From Comamonadaceae bacterium (GTDB lineage Bacteria > Pseudomonadota > Gammaproteobacteria > Burkholderiales > Burkholderiaceae_C), in NCBI GenBank assembly GCA_947450645.1, contig CANFWH010000021.1:1-37173 (forward strand): 37,173 bases of DNA. Direction: 5' to 3'. Of the stretch, positions 34,333 through 37,173 are shown piece by piece (position 1 is the stretch's first letter; every line of letters begins with the position of its first letter). The position numbers were made by a program, and so were the translations under genes. The notes beneath the pieces are model-generated. The model did no database searches and was not told the DNA's origin. It saw only the letters and a program-made list of their open reading frames with translations.

Positions 34333-36024
34333 ATGCCAAAACAAATTACCGCTTGCAAAGTATTTATTGCAAGTGCTGGCGGTTTAGAGGACTTCCGTAG
34401 AGAGTTCCGTGATGTCTTGAATCAATTTAACAGCGATGAGGCATTGCACCGTGGCTACGCATTTTTCCCGATCGGTTGGGAGGACACTGTGGGCGGCGTT
34501 GGCAGACCACAAGAGCAAATTAACAAAGAACTACGTGAGTGTGATTACGCAGTTTTTATGTTTCGTAATCGATGGGGTACGCCACCATCAAAATACAATT
34601 CCCATAGTTCTGGAACTGAAGAGGAATGGAGTATTGCAAACGAGCAATACAAATCCCTCAAATTGAGAGAAATTCAAGGTTGTTTTTTTCCATATGCTAC
34701 TAGCAGTAATAAGCATGAAATTGAACAGCACTTGAAAGTAGTTGAATTTAAAGATGCGTTAGTAGCAAATAAAAAATTCTTTTTTAAATCATTTACAAAA
34801 GACGCGGAATTTGGACCGTGGATGCGAAGTTGTCTTTCTGGATGGCTACGTCAACTCGAAAAGCCAATGCAAATAGATGAAAGACCTGAGGCAATTCAAT
34901 TCATTGCAAATACTCAAACTCAAATAAGCTCGTCATCCGCCTCAGACCGTAAGCCATTACCTGAAACGTTGTTTCTATTTCAAGATTGGAATGCACGCGC
35001 ATTAACTGCGATAACTACAAAAGACTTAGAGGCTGCATGCTTCTATTTAAACAAAGCAGCCAACTCCATAGATGCAACCTCAATGCAGGTAGCTGAGGTT
35101 TTATACAACCAAGGTGTTGCACTAAATCTGCTAGACAGAAGTAAAGAGGCCATAAATGCTTTCGATCAAATTATTAGCCAATTTGAAAAGGATGGTGACC
35201 CAACTTTACGTGTAAAAGTTGCCAAGGCGATGATAAATAAGGGCGTTACGCTTGATCAACTCAATAAAAGCGAAGATGCGATTGCGGTATATGCAAAAAT
35301 AATTTCAATATATGGCAAAGATGCAGCAATTTCAATTCGCGAACAAGTTGTACTCGGTATGTTCAAGAAGGGAAAGGCACTAGGGCGGCTTAATCGAATC
35401 GAAGAGGAAATTGCTATTTATGACCAAGTCATTCAGTTATATGGCAATGATACGGAGGCAGAGATTCGAAAGCTAGTCTCGGATACGAGGTTCTACAAAT
35501 GCGTCAGATTTGGGCAACTCAATCGGATTGATGAATCCATTGCACTTTACGACCAGTTCATTACGCTGAACAGAAACGCCACAGAATTCGATCTGAAGGA
35601 ACGGACTGCGGTGCTGATGCTCATCAAAGGCGCGACTTTGGAAACAATAAACAAAAATGAAGACGCAATTGATGTTTACGATCAAGTCATAAAACAATAC
35701 AGTCATAACAAAGAAATAGAACTGCGTGAGTGCGTAGCAAAAGCGATGGTCAACAAAGGCTTCACGCTCGGGAAGCTCAATCGCGGCGAGCACGAGATCG
35801 CTGCCTACGATGTTTTAATTAAACGCTTCGGCAACGACAAAGAGGTGGCTTTGCGCGCGCAAGTGGCGAAGGCGATGCTCCACAAAGGTCTTACTCTTAG
35901 TCAGCTCAATCGTAGCGAAGACGCAGTCAAGTCATACGCCGAAATTATTGCCAAGTTTGGGGCAGACAGAGAGAACTCAATACGAGAAGTAGTAGCAAAA
36001 GCAACGCAATTAAAAAATAAATAA
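34333..36024 (+). CDS. DUF4062-like N-terminal domain fused to seven TPR-type repeats
   Basis: This 563-residue cytosolic protein has no signal peptide. The N-terminal domain (about 8-175) opens with KVFIASAGGLEDFRREF and contains GWEDTVGGVGRPQEQIN (about 48-64), DYAVFMFRNRWGTP (71-84) and SGTEEEW (93-99). This pattern is typical of a DUF4062/TIR-fold-like domain found at the front of bacterial STAND and repeat proteins. After a polar linker, residues 254-557 form seven repeats of 43-44 residues with consensus KGxxLxxLNRxEDAIxxYDxxIxxFGxD, which are TPR-like. The first 300 codons are distinctly AT-rich compared with guaA, and the last repeats are more GC-rich. No catalytic residues are certain. 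A role in sensing or defence is inference only. Confidence 0.6.
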   Translation: MPKQITACKVFIASAGGLEDFRREFRDVLNQFNSDEALHRGYAFFPIGWEDTVGGVGRPQEQINKELRECDYAVFMFRNRWGTPPSKYNSHSSGTEEEWSIANEQYKSLKLREIQGCFFPYATSSNKHEIEQHLKVVEFKDALVANKKFFFKSFTKDAEFGPWMRSCLSGWLRQLEKPMQIDERPEAIQFIANTQTQISSSSASDRKPLPETLFLFQDWNARALTAITTKDLEAACFYLNKAANSIDATSMQVAEVLYNQGVALNLLDRSKEAINAFDQIISQFEKDGDPTLRVKVAKAMINKGVTLDQLNKSEDAIAVYAKIISIYGKDAAISIREQVVLGMFKKGKALGRLNRIEEEIAIYDQVIQLYGNDTEAEIRKLVSDTRFYKCVRFGQLNRIDESIALYDQFITLNRNATEFDLKERTAVLMLIKGATLETINKNEDAIDVYDQVIKQYSHNKEIELRECVAKAMVNKGFTLGKLNRGEHEIAAYDVLIKRFGNDKEVALRAQVAKAMLHKGLTLSQLNRSEDAVKSYAEIIAKFGADRENSIREVVAKATQLKNK

Positions 36025-36025
36025 T

Positions 36026-36100
36026 ATGACCAACCGCATCACTATTTATTACCCCCAATGCTTTGCTACGCTGGATAAGGCTTTCGCAAACTTGAACTAG
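36026..36100 (+). CDS. Possible 24-residue small protein or leader upstream of the RibD-like gene
   Basis: An ATG 1 base after the stop of the repeat gene opens a 24-codon frame beginning MTNRITIYYPQCFATL. It ends in TAG, and the GGAG of the following gene starts on the last base of that stop codon. The placement suggests translational coupling or a remnant. No ribosome site precedes it and no family is recognised, so it may be chance. Confidence 0.2.
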   Translation: MTNRITIYYPQCFATLDKAFANLN

Positions 36101-36109
36101 GAGCAACCC

Positions 36110-36754
36110 ATGACAAAAGTTCGCGTAGCAGGATTCAGCGTATCAATCGACGGCTTTGGCGCTGGCATAGAGCAAAGTCTTCAGCAGCCTCTTGGCAAAG
36201 ATGGGATGGATCTGATGCAGTGGTTTTTTCCGACTCGCACATTCCGCGCTATGCACGGTAGCGGCGAAGGCGGCACGACTGGCGTTGATAACGATTTTGC
36301 GCACAGAGCGATGGCTGGATTTGGTGCCTTCATTCTTGGTCGCAATATGTTCGGACCGATTCGTGGTAAGTGGCCAGATGACGAGTGGAAGGGTTGGTGG
36401 GGCGCTAACCCGCCCTATCACGCACCGACCTTCATACTGACCCACCACCCACGCGCCTCCATTGAAATGGAAGGCGGCACTGTCTTTCATTTTGTGACCG
36501 AAGGTATTGAGGTTGCGATGCAGCGTGCGCGGCAAGCTGCTGGCAACAAGGACATCAAAATTGGTGGCGGCGTTGATACGGTGCGCCAATATCTACGCGC
36601 TGGGCATGTTGATGAGATCCACTATGCGGTGTCGCCTGTTGTATTAGGACGAGGCGAAGCCATGTTTAGTGGTATCGATTTGCGTAGTTTGGGATATCAT
36701 GTCAGCGAGCACGTTGCAACTGATTTAGCCACGCACATCGTGCTGAATCGGTAA
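36110..36754 (+). CDS. RibD C-terminal/dihydrofolate reductase-fold family protein
   Basis: This 214-residue protein of the DHFR-like reductase family is related to the reductase half of RibD. It shows VAGFSVSIDGFGAG at the N terminus, FGAFILGRNMFGPIRGKW (about 71-88), the NADPH-binding IKIGGGVDTVRQYL (149-162) and VDEIHYAVSPVVLGRGEAMF (167-186). Stand-alone members are common accessory reductases with unknown substrates; a role in riboflavin synthesis is not supported here. A ribosome site AGGAG precedes the ATG by 6 bases. A VOC-family gene follows. Confidence 0.82.
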   Translation: MTKVRVAGFSVSIDGFGAGIEQSLQQPLGKDGMDLMQWFFPTRTFRAMHGSGEGGTTGVDNDFAHRAMAGFGAFILGRNMFGPIRGKWPDDEWKGWWGANPPYHAPTFILTHHPRASIEMEGGTVFHFVTEGIEVAMQRARQAAGNKDIKIGGGVDTVRQYLRAGHVDEIHYAVSPVVLGRGEAMFSGIDLRSLGYHVSEHVATDLATHIVLNR

Positions 36755-36783
36755 ATTTAATTTTTAATGACGAGGAGCTTCCT

Positions 36784-37152
36784 ATGATTGGTTACACCAC
36801 CATCGGAACAAATGATCTCCCTCGTGCTGAGGCGTTTTATGACGCGCTATTTGAAGTCACTAACTTTAAGCGATTAGCTTCGCTTGGCGCTCGCGGCAGG
36901 GTTTGGGGCATCAGTTGGGATAGGCCTGTCTTTTCGATTGCGATTCCGTATGACAAATCTTGCGCCTCGCCAGGCAATGGCAATTTGGTTGCGTTGTCTT
37001 ACAAAAATACTGCGCAGGTGGATGCCGTTTATTCAAAAGCAATAGAACTTGGTGCCGTATCGGATAGCGGTGCGTTTGCTCGTTCTGAGAATGGGGTGTA
37101 CAGCGCATATTTCCGCGGTAATCCCCCCTTTGTTAACGACACGTCAAAGTAG
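36784..37152 (+). CDS. VOC-family (glyoxalase/bleomycin-resistance fold) protein
   Basis: This 122-residue single-domain protein begins MIGYTTIGTNDLPRAEAFYDALF, the typical first beta-alpha-beta unit of the vicinal oxygen chelate family, followed by VALSYKNTAQVDAVYSKAIELGA. Most relatives end with YFRDxDGNKL, the last strand carrying a metal-ligand or structural residue. Here YFR is followed directly by GNPPFVNDTSK and a stop, so the C-terminal strand looks altered. GAGGAG lies 6 bases before the ATG. The substrate is unknown. The gene sits 29 bases after the RibD-like reductase and is probably co-transcribed with it. Confidence 0.75.
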   Translation: MIGYTTIGTNDLPRAEAFYDALFEVTNFKRLASLGARGRVWGISWDRPVFSIAIPYDKSCASPGNGNLVALSYKNTAQVDAVYSKAIELGAVSDSGAFARSENGVYSAYFRGNPPFVNDTSK

Positions 37153-37173
37153 AGGGTTGATGATTGCTGACTA

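Noticed and set aside
1-37173. CRISPR arrays, tRNA or rRNA genes, insertion sequences and phage genes
   Set aside because: No regularly spaced repeats, no tRNA-like cloverleaf in the few intergenic gaps, and no transposase, integrase or phage structural gene was seen.

Overview
The window looks like chromosomal DNA of a betaproteobacterium, most likely Burkholderiales. The basis is gene content and protein style by eye: NodT-type outer-membrane factors, gloB followed by mltD, DUF3734-type patatins beside a 3-hydroxybutyrate dehydrogenase, and a moderate GC content. No rRNA, tRNA, CRISPR array or insertion sequence is visible. Coding is dense and no gene-free stretch exceeds 300 bases; the longest gap is the 193-bp divergent promoter region at 16296-16488.

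Region 1 (1-20742) is an efflux and envelope-stress island. It starts with the tail of an adaptor gene, then a heavy-metal-type RND pump and a NodT-type outer-membrane lipoprotein (121-4787). An mdtABC-like operon follows: adaptor, two different RND pumps and a second NodT lipoprotein (4840-13897). A leftward operon encodes a Spy/CpxP-like periplasmic protein, an OmpR-family regulator and a histidine kinase (16295-13869). A lipoprotein adaptor and a fourth RND pump (16489-20742) are divergent from it. A secreted glycine-zipper protein follows (20831-21535). Two perfect GTAAA-N5-GTAAA repeats, the form of the enterobacterial CpxR box, lie in front of the Spy/CpxP-like gene and in front of the glycine-zipper gene. 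The most economical reading is a local CpxAR/BaeSR-like regulon that covers periplasmic quality control, an envelope protein and at least one pump.

Region 2 (21549-26671) is metabolic. It holds a large FAD/Fe-S D-2-hydroxyacid dehydrogenase-like protein, divergent from a class V (serine/alanine-glyoxylate type) aminotransferase, and then a methyltransferase-like gene.

Region 3 (26670-32663) is a tight rightward run: gloB, mltD, 3-hydroxybutyrate dehydrogenase, acetoacetate decarboxylase and a patatin-like phospholipase, with overlaps or very short gaps, followed by a second tandem patatin with its own leader. It joins a ketone-body/PHB-type C4 step to lipid hydrolases. guaA (32701-34317) follows and appears to have a leaderless or near-leaderless start.

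Region 4 (34333-37152) looks accessory. It has an AT-rich gene joining a DUF4062-like N-terminal domain to seven 43-44-residue TPR-type repeats, then a RibD/DHFR-fold reductase and a VOC-family protein with an odd C terminus. The DUF4062-TPR protein is the best candidate for an undescribed sensing or defence function. The two-site CpxR-box regulon is the best-supported new regulatory observation.
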